41,777 nt of DNA from Bacteroidales bacterium (GCA_017617715.1 JAFZVQ010000001.1:1-41777), one strand, 5' to 3'; positions 1 to 7,594 are shown, counted from the stretch's first letter. Notes: a model not told the origin generated them from the letters alone. A program made the numbers and translations.

Positions 1-87
1 GTGATTTGCACTAAAGCCTTTGTTGTAATACAAATCAATGGCTCTTTCGTAACTCTCCTGTTGTTTCTTGGTGTGTGGTACGAACAT
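1..87 (-). CDS. 5' end of a leftward gene cut by the window edge (possible transposase or HTH protein)
   Basis: Reading leftward from an ATG at 87, 29 codons run open to the window edge. The start reads MFVPHTKKQQESYERAIDLY, then YNKGFSANH. A polar lysine/glutamine start followed by an amphipathic segment and a KGFSANH-type turn resembles the first helix-turn-helix of some insertion-sequence transposases, but this is only a resemblance over 29 residues. The stretch is clearly AT-richer than the rest of the window and is followed by a repeat block, both of which fit mobile or acquired DNA. It could equally be a small host DNA-binding protein. Too short to assign. Confidence 0.4.
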   Translation of the reverse strand, partial: MFVPHTKKQQESYERAIDLYYNKGFSANH

Positions 88-92
88 TTTTA

Positions 93-108
93 ACTCGTGT
101 TTACGAGT
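93..108. repeat. Perfect 6-bp inverted repeat upstream of the partial gene
   Basis: ACTCGT-gttt-ACGAGT forms a perfect 6-bp-arm palindrome with a 4-base loop, six bases upstream of the leftward ATG at 87. It could be an operator, a small 5' hairpin, or part of a mobile element end. No decisive evidence. Confidence 0.4.
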
Positions 109-130
109 CAACTTTTTTCAGGGAAAGACA

Positions 131-436
131 ACCTTCCCCAAGGTGGGGCGAATTGTGGCGGGACCTTCCCCGGGGGAATGCTGGCAGAAGGGTCTGGGTG
201 GCTGATTGGCTGGGGAAGGTGCCCGTCGGAAAATGGGACCTTCCCCGCCACGGTCCCCGCCCAGCCCCAGCCACGGGGGAATAATGGCGGGACCTTCCCC
301 AAGGTGGGGCGAATAATGGCGGGACCTTCCCCAGGGGAATGCTGGCAGAAGTGGTTGGGTGGCTGATAGGCTGGGGAAGGTACTATGGGGAAAAGCAGAC
401 CTTCCCCAAGGTGGGGCGAATTGTGGCGGGACCTTC
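131..436. repeat. Cluster of 90-bp GC-rich inverted-repeat elements (two full copies, one partial)
   Basis: Two 90-bp copies at 131-220 and 292-381 differ at 7 positions (about 92% identity). A third, partial copy covers 399-436 and breaks off into the 3' flank of the DUF389 gene. Each full copy starts with ACCTTCCCC and ends with its complement GGGGAAGGT, so the unit can fold on itself, and an internal GGGACCTTCCCC adds further pairing. A shorter subunit resembling GGGGcGAATaaTGGCGGGACC also recurs between the copies (about 274-300). No convincing gene lies between 88 and 456. The structure looks like a small non-coding mobile or REP/MITE-like repeat; there is no ORF for its own mobilisation. 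Confidence 0.7.
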
Positions 437-456
437 TCCGCAGCGCAAAAGCAGCG

Positions 457-1671
457 CTAAAGCGCCGGGGAAGGGGTAGCGAGGGAGCCGGGCCGGGCCG
501 AGACGTCGTCGGTACCTTCGGGCCGGGCTGCCGAGTCGTCGTCGGCACCTTCGGGCCGGGCTGCTGAGGCGTCGGCGGCTCCTTTGTATTTGGCCAGCTC
601 GATTTTCAGCTCGGTGATGGTCTGGTTGAGCTCCTGGATGGTTTTTAGGTAGTGGTCGTTGAGGTCGCGGATGACTTCGTTCTGGTTGATGTTCTGGGTG
701 GCGGCTTCTTCGTGGAAGATGATCTGGTCGCTGTGGAGGCCGTAGCTCTGGGCGTTGCGGCGGAGGGCCTGCTTGGCGGTGATGTCAAGCGCGGCTCCGG
801 CGAGGTACAGGTCGAGAGTCTGCTCGCGCCCTGAGACATTTATGTCATAATCAAAGATATAGCTCGAGCCGATAATCTTGTTGTTCTGGACGAAGCGTTC
901 GGCGCTGATGGTGAAATTGTTCTCCCTGATCGTCACCACGGCGGAGATGACGCTCGGGACCAGCATCACCAGGAGCACGGCGGCCACGATGCGGGGGTTC
1001 CTCTTCCGCTGGCGCTCGTCGGCCGGGGCGCTCTCGAAGCCAAGGAGCTTGGTCACAAGGAAGGTCGAAATCGCTATGAACGACGCATTTATCAGGAACA
1101 GGTAAAAGGCTCCGGTGATGTACTGCACGTTGAGACTGGCCACGCCATAGCCGACGGTGCACAGAGGCGGCATGAGCGCGGTGGCAATCGCCACTCCGGA
1201 GATCACGGTGCCCCTGTCTTTCCGGGCATATTCCAGCATGCCCGCAATGCCGCCGAACAGCGCTATCAGCACATCGAAAATGGTCGGACGCGTGCGCGCA
1301 AGCAACTCGGTGGGGTTGCTCAGCCTGAGCGGCGACACCAGGAAATAAAGGCTGGCAGCAATGATGCTGATGCCCACCATCACGAAAAAGTTCTTGAACG
1401 AACTCTTCAGCAAACCGGTATCGTTGGTGCCCAGGCTGAAGCCCACACCCAGTATAGGACCCATCACCGGGGAGATGAGCATCGCGCCGATAATGACCGG
1501 AATGGAGTTCACGTTCAGTCCGACGGAGGCTATTATTATTGCGCACGCCAGAATGATCACGTTAGGCCCGCGGAATGCGATATTCTTCCGGATACCGCCT
1601 GCAGCGGTCAGCCGGTCGATGTCATCTTCCAGGTAAACGATGTGACGAAGATATCTTGTGATTATGCTCAC
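457..1671 (-). CDS. DUF389 / TIGR00341-family integral membrane protein
   Basis: 404 residues with a GTG start at 1671; no good Shine-Dalgarno. The N-terminal 30 residues are polar, followed by about six or seven hydrophobic segments (roughly 36-52, 57-78, 92-113, 132-150, 155-175, 183-203, 228-250). The conserved family signature is visible as PVIIGAMLISPVMGPILGVG near residues 58-77 and ATALMPPLCTVGYG near 163-176. The part after residue 250 is soluble, includes a coiled-coil-like stretch (LNQTITELKIELAKYK), and ends in a tail with imperfect SAARPEG-acid repeats. The DUF389 family is membrane-located with no established function. The gene lies 10 bp downstream of the Omp85-type gene and is probably cotranscribed with it. 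The repetitive tail is encoded by DNA adjoining the repeat cluster, so it may have been extended by repeat expansion. Confidence 0.85.
   Translation of the reverse strand: MSIITRYLRHIVYLEDDIDRLTAAGGIRKNIAFRGPNVIILACAIIIASVGLNVNSIPVIIGAMLISPVMGPILGVGFSLGTNDTGLLKSSFKNFFVMVGISIIAASLYFLVSPLRLSNPTELLARTRPTIFDVLIALFGGIAGMLEYARKDRGTVISGVAIATALMPPLCTVGYGVASLNVQYITGAFYLFLINASFIAISTFLVTKLLGFESAPADERQRKRNPRIVAAVLLVMLVPSVISAVVTIRENNFTISAERFVQNNKIIGSSYIFDYDINVSGREQTLDLYLAGAALDITAKQALRRNAQSYGLHSDQIIFHEEAATQNINQNEVIRDLNDHYLKTIQELNQTITELKIELAKYKGAADASAARPEGADDDSAARPEGTDDVSARPGSLATPSPAL
505..567. repeat. Short tandem coding repeat in the DUF389 C-terminus
   Basis: Two near-identical 30-bp units (505-534 and 538-567, separated by an extra GTC) encode SAARPEGTDD- and SAARPEGADD-type peptides on the minus strand. 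The units share the ACCTTC core with the neighbouring extragenic repeats, which suggests but does not prove a common origin. Confidence 0.65.
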
Positions 1672-1681
1672 TACGGATTGT

Positions 1682-3106
1682 CTAGAACTGGTAGTTGATG
1701 CCTATGCCGATCCAGGGATCTGCCTCAAGTCCGGGAGTGAAGCACTTGGCAAACTCGGCGGAGATGATGAAGTTCTGGTTCATGGCGAGTTTCAGACCTG
1801 CGCCGGCGCTGTAGATCAAGTCTTTGACGCGGCCGGGGTCGTAGATCTTGCAATCTTTCCCTTCATAGCCGGGGATTTCCTTGAGCACCAGATCGTAGAT
1901 GCCGGCGACGGGCTGGAGGACGCCGTTACGGTCGTAGGCCTTGGTGATGATGCCTGCATCGAAGAACGGGTTGACTGCCAGGTAGAAGTACTGGTTGAAG
2001 AGCTTGAAGTTCACGATCTTCACACGCAGTTCGGTGTTGGCCCATGCCATGCCTTCGGCGAGGATCCTGTTCTCACGCAGGCCGCGGATGGTGTTGGAGG
2101 AACCGAAGCCCTCGGAAATCATGTTGCGCTGCACCAGCAGAGGGATGTTCTGGATCATGTAGAACGGAGTCTCGCCCAGAATGGTCTGCTGCCAGGCCAG
2201 ACGGTATGCGAACACAGGGTCGCCGGCGGGGAGATGGATGGGAATGTCGATGTAGTGGCGGAAGTAGACGCAGGCCTTCAGGTATTTGTGGTCCAGCACG
2301 TTACCGTTGAGGTAGGCTTCTGCCCAGATGCCCCTGTTGGGGGCGGCTTCGATGTCGCGGGTGTCGAACACCAGGCCGGCATTAATCTCAAGCGCCATGC
2401 CGCCGTCAGCCTCATCTGCCGGGATAGCCCCGAGGGTGCGGTATCTGTTGTAGAGGGTCAGATCGGTGTCGTAGTAGGTCTTGTTGCCGTCTTTCTTTAG
2501 ATCGACGCCGGTGTCGTTCATGTTGCCGAGGTCCCACTTCCAGAAGTTGACGCCAGCCGCCCAGTTGAGGTGGTCGGTGACGCGTCCCTGCACGTTGGCA
2601 AGGCCCCTGAGCATCTTACGGCTCATGCCATAGTAGTTGACGTTGTGACCATTGTAGATGACGTCCCTGTTGGACCAGAGGGTGTAGTCCTGCATGGAGG
2701 CGGGACCGTTGAAGCCCCAGAAGCTGTACAGGGGGTCGTTCATGTATGTCACGGACGCGTTGATGCGCATGCCGGGAATGAGATACTTGGAGTCGTAGGC
2801 CAGATAGAGGCGCATACGGTGGCTCTTTGTGAAGTAGGAGGCCTCCCAGCTGATCTTGTGGAGAGGATCGGGGTAGGTGCCGCCGTCGCCGTAATAATAG
2901 ACGTCGCCGAAGGCTCCGGCCTGGAAGCCGTTGTCCATGGAATAAGTGGCGGTGGGCAGGACGCCGAGGCTCCAGCCGGTCTTCATTTCTTTCTCCTGTG
3001 CGGGAGCTGCCGGCTCCTGGACGGGCTCGGAGAGTTCCTGAGCGAAAATCTGGAAAGCTGTTCCTGTTGCGAACACGGCAAGGGCCGTGAGGATGAGTTT
3101 CTTCAT
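1682..3106 (-). CDS. Omp85-superfamily outer-membrane beta-barrel protein (BamA/TamA-like barrel without POTRA)
   Basis: 474 residues starting with a signal peptide (MKKLILTALAVFATGTAFQI, cleavage probably after FAQ). A short Pro/Glu-rich linker (about 24-42) replaces POTRA domains; the remainder is amphipathic beta strand. The Omp85 loop-6 signature appears as IRGLREN at about 340-346, inside a TIRGLRENRIL...NTELRVK context, and the chain ends in the aromatic membrane-insertion motif NYQF. In BamA the IRG arginine sits inside the barrel. Without POTRA repeats this is unlikely to be the essential BamA; it fits the shorter 'BamA/TamA family' barrels common in Bacteroidota, whose substrates are unknown. 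It is followed 10 bp later by the DUF389 gene, with its own promoter at 3136-3143. Confidence 0.85.
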   Translation of the reverse strand: MKKLILTALAVFATGTAFQIFAQELSEPVQEPAAPAQEKEMKTGWSLGVLPTATYSMDNGFQAGAFGDVYYYGDGGTYPDPLHKISWEASYFTKSHRMRLYLAYDSKYLIPGMRINASVTYMNDPLYSFWGFNGPASMQDYTLWSNRDVIYNGHNVNYYGMSRKMLRGLANVQGRVTDHLNWAAGVNFWKWDLGNMNDTGVDLKKDGNKTYYDTDLTLYNRYRTLGAIPADEADGGMALEINAGLVFDTRDIEAAPNRGIWAEAYLNGNVLDHKYLKACVYFRHYIDIPIHLPAGDPVFAYRLAWQQTILGETPFYMIQNIPLLVQRNMISEGFGSSNTIRGLRENRILAEGMAWANTELRVKIVNFKLFNQYFYLAVNPFFDAGIITKAYDRNGVLQPVAGIYDLVLKEIPGYEGKDCKIYDPGRVKDLIYSAGAGLKLAMNQNFIISAEFAKCFTPGLEADPWIGIGINYQF

Positions 3107-3135
3107 GAAAATATGCGGTTAAAATTAATAGTTGG

Positions 3136-3143
3136 CAAAGATA
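3136..3143 (-). promoter_or_regulatory. Bacteroidota -7 element for the Omp85/DUF389 pair
   Basis: TATCTTTG on the minus strand matches TAnnTTTG, 29 nt before the ATG at 3106. No clear TTTG -33 box at the usual 19-21 bp spacing. It overlaps nothing coding and separates this pair from the upstream 181-aa gene. Confidence 0.6.
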
Positions 3144-3150
3144 CGAAAAA

Positions 3151-3696
3151 TCAGATAAACTTCCTTATGCGCGAGACTACGTAGCTGCGCTCGTTGGGCA
3201 TATCGGTGTAGAAATTAATGTAAGGAAGCCCTGATTTCCTGGCGTATGCCTTGGATATCAAGTATTTGACCCTTATGTCATGGCTGTGCCCGGAGCCCAG
3301 CATCACGACCGCCCTGGGCGCGCCGCCCTGTGAGAGCACGAAGCTGTAGGGCTGGCCCCATTCTGCGCGGTACACTTTGCCCGGCATGGTCCTGTAGAGC
3401 TGGAACACGTCTGCGGCGGGGCCTGCGATTTCGGTCACCGGCACATCCTCGCGAATGCCGTAGCCGGCGAAATCGGACTGGAGGATTTCACGGAAATATG
3501 ATTTCCACTGGCCGTCGGTCCTGTCGACCTCGGGAGCGGGATTGTACTGCTGGCGGGCAGGCTGAGGCTCCCGGACGGGGGATGTGCGGGGGGCCTGGTT
3601 CTGCACCAGATTGTTCACGGCTTCTTTCACCTGATCCAGGGTTTTTCCGGTCACGGATCCGGCCACTGTGTTGAGAAGATTCTTTAAAAGTCCCAT
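3151..3696 (-). CDS. Conserved hypothetical protein, possible nuclease-like fold at the C-terminus
   Basis: 181 residues. Residues 1-35 form an amphipathic helix-like start (MGLLKNLLNTVAGSVTGKTL), residues 36-60 are a Pro/Gln-rich linker, and 62-181 form a compact domain. The C-terminal half has a core beta strand ending PRAVVMLGSGHSHD, then a helix with conserved-looking K/Y/R residues, and closes with GLPYINFYTDMPNERSYVVS. That ending resembles small endonuclease-like domains in which a Lys-bearing strand precedes a 'GLPY.RFYT' strand, but I cannot see a clear PD-(D/E)xK triad, so the fold call is tentative. No signal peptide. The start is supported by an ATG at 3694-3696; the 77-bp divergent spacer to the next gene contains promoter-like TATTTTTA. 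Confidence 0.6.
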   Translation of the reverse strand: MGLLKNLLNTVAGSVTGKTLDQVKEAVNNLVQNQAPRTSPVREPQPARQQYNPAPEVDRTDGQWKSYFREILQSDFAGYGIREDVPVTEIAGPAADVFQLYRTMPGKVYRAEWGQPYSFVLSQGGAPRAVVMLGSGHSHDIRVKYLISKAYARKSGLPYINFYTDMPNERSYVVSRIRKFI

Positions 3697-3733
3697 AAAA
3701 CGAATTGGCTAATTTCCGTAAAAATACAATTTT

Positions 3734-3766
3734 TTTGACAAATATGCATAGAAAAGCGTATATTTG
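3734..3766 (+). promoter_or_regulatory. Bacteroidota promoter for the small barrel gene
   Basis: TTTG at 3734-3737 and TATATTTG at 3759-3766, separated by 21 bp, match the Bacteroidota TTTG/TAnnTTTG promoter. The likely transcription start falls at about 3771-3774, so the mRNA is essentially leaderless, and this rules out the longer reading from upstream ATGs. Confidence 0.7.
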
Positions 3767-3773
3767 CCATACT

Positions 3774-4343
3774 ATGAGAAAGATACTTGCAATCCTCCTC
3801 GCCCTTCTTCCCGTGTGCATGTCCGCCCAGAACAGGCATCATGCAGAAGCAGGATTCGGTTATGCCATACCCGCAGAACTTATGGCGGAAAGCCTTTCGA
3901 CCAAGGAATCCAGGACCGTGTGTCTCTACGGCGAATACCGTTTCCAGTTCACAAAGGGCTTTTCCGCCGGCGTGAATTATGCTTTCGTGCCCAACCATAA
4001 GGGCGAACCCTTGCCCGTCGATTCGTCGGAGACCACTCCTGAATTCACAATCAAGACCCGCTACCACAGCATCAACGCGGTGGCGGAATACAAATACGGG
4101 GTTTCACAGGCTATGTCGTTTTTCGTGGGGCTCGGCGGCGGCACCCAGTACCGCTACGCCACTTTTTCCCACTCCCTGACGCCCCGCAATATCTGGAGCG
4201 CTGACGTGTTCATGCGTGCCGGTCTGGAAATCTATGACCATCTGCGGTTCACAGTGGGCCACGTCCACGACCTGCACTATCCGTTCGAAAAAATATCCAC
4301 GGGCGCGCCCTATTATTACTTTTCCGTCGGCTGGTCCTTCTGA
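3774..4343 (+). CDS. Small outer-membrane beta-barrel protein
   Basis: 189 residues from the ATG at 3774, which directly begins a signal peptide (MRKILAILLALLPVCMSAQ). The mature part alternates hydrophobic and polar residues in eight or so short strands (for example FGYAIPAEL, VCLYGEYRFQF, GVNYAFVP, NAVAEYKYGV, FFVGLGGGTQYRYA, FMRAGLEI, FSVGWSF) and ends in an aromatic F, typical of OmpA/OmpX-like porin-family barrels. An upstream in-frame reading would include the promoter and is rejected. No partner genes that reveal a role; the sulfatase starts 41 bp later and may be read from its own promoter. Confidence 0.75.
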   Translation: MRKILAILLALLPVCMSAQNRHHAEAGFGYAIPAELMAESLSTKESRTVCLYGEYRFQFTKGFSAGVNYAFVPNHKGEPLPVDSSETTPEFTIKTRYHSINAVAEYKYGVSQAMSFFVGLGGGTQYRYATFSHSLTPRNIWSADVFMRAGLEIYDHLRFTVGHVHDLHYPFEKISTGAPYYYFSVGWSF

Positions 4344-4384
4344 AATAGGTTTTTCCGATTAGTTTCCGTATCTTAGTGGTCGTT

Positions 4385-6661
4385 ATGACCAGTAAGACTA
4401 AACTGATATCCGGTATAGCGGCCGCCGGCGGTGCGCTGCTTGCCTCCGCTCCCTCTTTGGCGCAACACAGCCCCGTGGCCCCCTTCAACGGCAAGGTGGG
4501 CAAAACGGTTGAAGACACGAAAACCGATTATCCCGCCCACAACCCGGTGGCCCGCCTGGGCGCGCCGAACGTGGTGTGGATAATACTGGACGACACCGGC
4601 TTCGGCGTGAGCTCCGCTTTCGGCGGCCTGGTGGAGACGCCCGCCCTGGACTACCTTGCCGAGAACGGCCTGCGTTTCAACAACTTCCACACGGCATCCA
4701 TAAGCGCCGCCACACGCTCCTGCCTGCTGACGGGCCGCAACCACCACAACTGCCACATGGGACGCTTCAACGACGACAAGTTCGGCGTGCCCGGCTACGA
4801 CACCTACCTGCCGATGGAGAACGGCACCATCGCCGAAATCCTTCGTGAAAACGGTTACGCTACCTTCTGCGTGGGCAAGTACAACGCCATACCGGTGGCC
4901 GACGGCTCCAACGCGGGCCCCTTCAACCGCTGGCCGACGGGACGCGGTTTCGACCACTACTACGGCTTCAACCCGGCTTCCGGTTCCGGTGACCAGTGGC
5001 ATCCGCTGATGTACCGCGACACCCACCGTGAGCCCGAGGATCCGCAGGGCCGTCCCGCCATAGTCCGCCTCGCCGACGAGGCTATCAACTACATCGCCGA
5101 AGAGCAGACGGCCGCCCCCGACAAGCCGTTTTTCCTCTATTTCGCCCCTGCGGCCACCCATACCCCTTATCATGCGAGCCCCGAATGGATCGAAAAATAC
5201 CACGGCCGTTTCGATGCCGGTTGGGAAGACTATGCCCGCAGGACGCTTGAGAACCAGCTCCGTATGGGGATAGTGCCCGCAGGCACGCAGCTCCCGCCGC
5301 CCAACCTGGACGTGCAGGAGTGGGATAAGCTGTCGTCGGACGAGCGCAGGCTCTACGCCCGCCAGATGGAGGCGTTCGCCGGCTTCATGTCCCAGACCGA
5401 CCATGAAATCGGCCGTCTCGTGGATTTCCTGCGCCGTATCGGGGAGCTTGACAACACCTTGATAATAGTAGCGTTAGGCGACAATGGCCCCTCCGGTGAG
5501 GGCTCCAACACCGGCGGACGCGACATGTCTCCCAAGAAGGAGAAGGAATACATAGCCGCCGAGCTCGCAAAGTACGACCACTACGGCGACGAACGCACAT
5601 GGCCGTTCTACCCGACCGGCTGGGCACAGGCCTGCGCGACCCCGTTCCGCTACTACAAGAAATGGGCTGACTACGAAGGCGGCACCCACGACGGCCTGAT
5701 AGTGTTTTACCCTGACGGCCAGCTGCAGAAGGGCGGAATACGCACCCAGTACACCCACGTGACCGACATACTTCCGACCACGGTGGAGCTGACCGGCAGC
5801 AGCGTGCCCAAGACCATCAACGGCTACAGGCAGACCGCCGTCGAAGGCACCAGTTTCGCCTACGCCGTCAATTCCCCCGACGGCAACGTGCCCGACCGTA
5901 AGACCCTGCAGTACTATGAGATGAACTCTTCCTACGCCCTCTATAAGGACGGCTGGAAGGTGCAGTTCCCAAACGGCTCGGTGAACAAGCAGGTCCGCTC
6001 GTTCTTCCCCGACACCGACGTCCACCTCTACAACCTGAAGGAAGATTTCAATGAGACCCGCGACCTTGCAGCCGAATATCCGCAGAAGGTGAAGCAGATG
6101 CTCCGGGAGTTCGACAAGATAGCCCGCAAGAACAACATTTACCCGCTCAAGAACGGCAAATCTGCCGACCCGGACTATCCGGAACCTGCCCGCAGGCATT
6201 ATGACATATTCACCGGATCGCGTCCATGGGCAGAGTATACTTATTTCGACGGCACGCTGGGCAAACCGTACACTTTCGCCGTTTACATCGACGAGGCCGG
6301 CCCGGATGCCAGCGGAGTGCTGCTCTCCATCAAGGGATTTGCCCTTTATGTGCTGGACGGCACGCCCGTCTATGCCGCATCCGACGGCTCCAGGCTCGTG
6401 GCGGATGCCAAGCTTCCTGCCGGCGCGTCCGTGGTGAAGGTGCGTGCTGAGCATAATGAGAAGAACAAGACCATCATACAGCTCTTCATCGACGACCGCC
6501 CGGTCGGCACAAAAGTCCTGAATATCAAGCAGAACATTCCTCCCAAGGCCAACTGCATCAACGTTGGCCGCCAATGGGGATTACCCGTGAATGCGGACTA
6601 CGTGTCCCCGTTCCAGTTCTCCGGAAAGATATTCAAGGCCACGATAGACGTGGACCGCTGA
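4385..6661 (+). CDS. Arylsulfatase-family protein (large AtsA-type), with S-x-A-x-R in place of C-x-P-x-R
   Basis: 758 residues from the ATG at 4385; the GTG at 4376 overlaps a weak -7 element (TATCTTAG, 4369-4376), so ATG is preferred. Residues 1-27 are a signal peptide ending SLAQ. The catalytic domain begins at PNVVWIILDDTGFG (metal ligands Asp69, Asp70) and contains ALGDNG (Asp366, Asn367). Where sulfatases carry the formylglycine motif C/S-x-P-x-R followed by LLTGR, this protein reads S107-A-A-T-R111 then SCLLTGRNHH. The Ser would need anaerobic sulfatase-maturating enzyme, and the Pro is Ala. The C-terminal 130-150 residues form a lectin-like beta domain normal for this long subfamily. 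Family members hydrolyse sulfate esters, but with this motif phosphodiester or other hydrolysis, or inactivity, are real alternatives. No maturase or other sulfatase gene is nearby. Confidence 0.85.
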   Translation: MTSKTKLISGIAAAGGALLASAPSLAQHSPVAPFNGKVGKTVEDTKTDYPAHNPVARLGAPNVVWIILDDTGFGVSSAFGGLVETPALDYLAENGLRFNNFHTASISAATRSCLLTGRNHHNCHMGRFNDDKFGVPGYDTYLPMENGTIAEILRENGYATFCVGKYNAIPVADGSNAGPFNRWPTGRGFDHYYGFNPASGSGDQWHPLMYRDTHREPEDPQGRPAIVRLADEAINYIAEEQTAAPDKPFFLYFAPAATHTPYHASPEWIEKYHGRFDAGWEDYARRTLENQLRMGIVPAGTQLPPPNLDVQEWDKLSSDERRLYARQMEAFAGFMSQTDHEIGRLVDFLRRIGELDNTLIIVALGDNGPSGEGSNTGGRDMSPKKEKEYIAAELAKYDHYGDERTWPFYPTGWAQACATPFRYYKKWADYEGGTHDGLIVFYPDGQLQKGGIRTQYTHVTDILPTTVELTGSSVPKTINGYRQTAVEGTSFAYAVNSPDGNVPDRKTLQYYEMNSSYALYKDGWKVQFPNGSVNKQVRSFFPDTDVHLYNLKEDFNETRDLAAEYPQKVKQMLREFDKIARKNNIYPLKNGKSADPDYPEPARRHYDIFTGSRPWAEYTYFDGTLGKPYTFAVYIDEAGPDASGVLLSIKGFALYVLDGTPVYAASDGSRLVADAKLPAGASVVKVRAEHNEKNKTIIQLFIDDRPVGTKVLNIKQNIPPKANCINVGRQWGLPVNADYVSPFQFSGKIFKATIDVDR

Positions 6662-6667
6662 GAATCC

Positions 6668-7474
6668 TTAATCGAGCATTGCGGCGATGCTGCCGTAGTA
6701 CTTCTTTGAGAGGGGGATGCCTTCTTCCCTGTCCACTCCCAGATCCGCAAAGAACAACCCGGAGGAGTCTTTGCGGATTGATTTTACATGCTTGGGATTC
6801 ACTATGAAGCATCTGTGCGCACGGGCGAATCCGGCCTGTTCGCAGAGCGGCTCCAGGTTTTTCAGGGTATTGCGCAGCTGGAAGCGCTTTTCTATGCCGT
6901 TCTCCAGATAGTGGACCACGATGTAATTCTCGTTGGATTCAATATAGAGCACGGATGAAGATTCGGTGATGAATTTGAGCTGGTGGCGGTTGTCGTAGAA
7001 CTTCAGCCGGACGCCGTCCTGGACGGGTTCCGCATTGTAGTTCTCATTCGCCACGGCAAGCAGCGTGAGAATTATATATGGGTAAAGGGACACTGAACCA
7101 ATGGCTGAGATGCTGCGGCCGAACCAGCTGAACCATCCGTCTTCGCCCCTGTTCATAAGCACCAGGAACAAGCCGGTGAAAGCGCAGTACACTAGTGTCT
7201 CGATAAGGCACCAGGCGAAAAACTTGTAAAGGTCCATGCTCATGTGCTTTCTGAGAAGCCAGAGCAGCAGCCTGGAAAGCAGCATCACTCCCAGGATTAT
7301 GGTGAAGCAGATGATGATGTTGAACGTGGAGACATTGCCGGCTCCTGCCGTCATAAGCCTGCACAGCGCCGCGGGTTCATAAAGAAACACGCTGACCAGA
7401 AAGAAGGCCGGTACGGCGAGCGCGAATATCAGATTCAAAAAAAATGAAGTCAAAGATTTTGTATTTTTCCTCAT
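6668..7474 (-). CDS. Membrane-anchored LytTR-family transcription regulator
   Basis: 268 residues from the ATG at 7474. A longer reading from 7525 would run through the promoter at 7497-7528 and is rejected. Residues about 14-150 contain four hydrophobic segments (LIFALAVPAFFLVSVFLYE, IIICFTIILGVMLLSRLLLWL, LIETLVYCAFTGLFLVLM, LYPYIILTLLAVA). Residues about 165-268 form a LytTR DNA-binding domain with its hallmark segments SVLYIESNENYIVVHY, FARAHRCFIVNPKHVKSIRK and GIPLSKKYYGSI. There is no receiver domain and no histidine kinase next door, so the membrane part is the likely sensor. It is divergent from the acyltransferase operon and separated from it by the repeat array that it most probably binds. 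It ends 6 bp from the sulfatase stop (convergent), with no visible terminator between. Confidence 0.9.
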   Translation of the reverse strand: MRKNTKSLTSFFLNLIFALAVPAFFLVSVFLYEPAALCRLMTAGAGNVSTFNIIICFTIILGVMLLSRLLLWLLRKHMSMDLYKFFAWCLIETLVYCAFTGLFLVLMNRGEDGWFSWFGRSISAIGSVSLYPYIILTLLAVANENYNAEPVQDGVRLKFYDNRHQLKFITESSSVLYIESNENYIVVHYLENGIEKRFQLRNTLKNLEPLCEQAGFARAHRCFIVNPKHVKSIRKDSSGLFFADLGVDREEGIPLSKKYYGSIAAMLD

Positions 7475-7477
7475 TTC

Positions 7478-7590
7478 GTCACAAATTTTGGTGTGACAAA
7501 TATAAGGATAATATTTTTTAGTCACAAAAATCCCGGGGTTTCGTCACAAAATAGCTTATTTCGTCACAAAAACATGCTTTTAGTCGCAAA
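7478..7590. promoter_or_regulatory. Array of direct repeats, likely LytTR operators
   Basis: GTCACAAA occurs at 7478-7485, 7521-7528, 7543-7550 and 7563-7570, with GTCGCAAA at 7583-7590. Start-to-start spacings are 43, 22, 20 and 20 bp, i.e. about two helical turns (four for the first gap). Most copies are preceded by TTTC or TTTA (extended consensus TTTcGTCACAAAa). LytTR proteins such as AgrA and AlgR are known to bind 9-10 bp direct repeats about 21-22 bp apart on one DNA face, and this array has that geometry. GTGTGACAAA at 7491-7500 may be a degenerate extra half-site. The copy at 7521-7528 contains the -33 box of the regulator's own promoter; the copy at 7583-7590 ends 4 bp before the -33 box of the rightward promoter. 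Confidence 0.75.
7497..7528 (-). promoter_or_regulatory. Promoter of the LytTR gene
   Basis: On the minus strand TTTG (7528-7525) and TATATTTG (7504-7497) are spaced by 20 bp, an excellent Bacteroidota promoter. The likely transcript starts near 7490, giving a leader of about 16 nt that contains the first repeat (7478-7485). The -33 box lies inside a GTCACAAA repeat, which suggests autoregulation by occlusion. Confidence 0.7.
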
Positions 7591-7594
7591 TCCT

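Noticed and set aside
131-436. CRISPR array
   Set aside because: Units are 90 bp, few, GC-rich, with self-complementary ends and no uniform spacers; no cas genes.
108-548. 146-codon minus-strand reading through the repeat block
   Set aside because: Low-complexity Pro/Arg-rich translation of GC-rich repeats; overlaps the end of DUF389 in another frame.
4373-6574. Long minus-strand readings inside the sulfatase gene
   Set aside because: Antisense shadows of a recognisable catalytic domain on the plus strand; no family resemblance.
6662-6667. Terminator between sulfatase and LytTR genes
   Set aside because: Only 6 bp separates the two stops and no stem-loop is visible.
7475-7525. Longer N-terminus for the LytTR gene
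   Set aside because: Would run through a good TTTG-20-TATATTTG promoter and a repeat; the ATG at 7474 begins the membrane domain.
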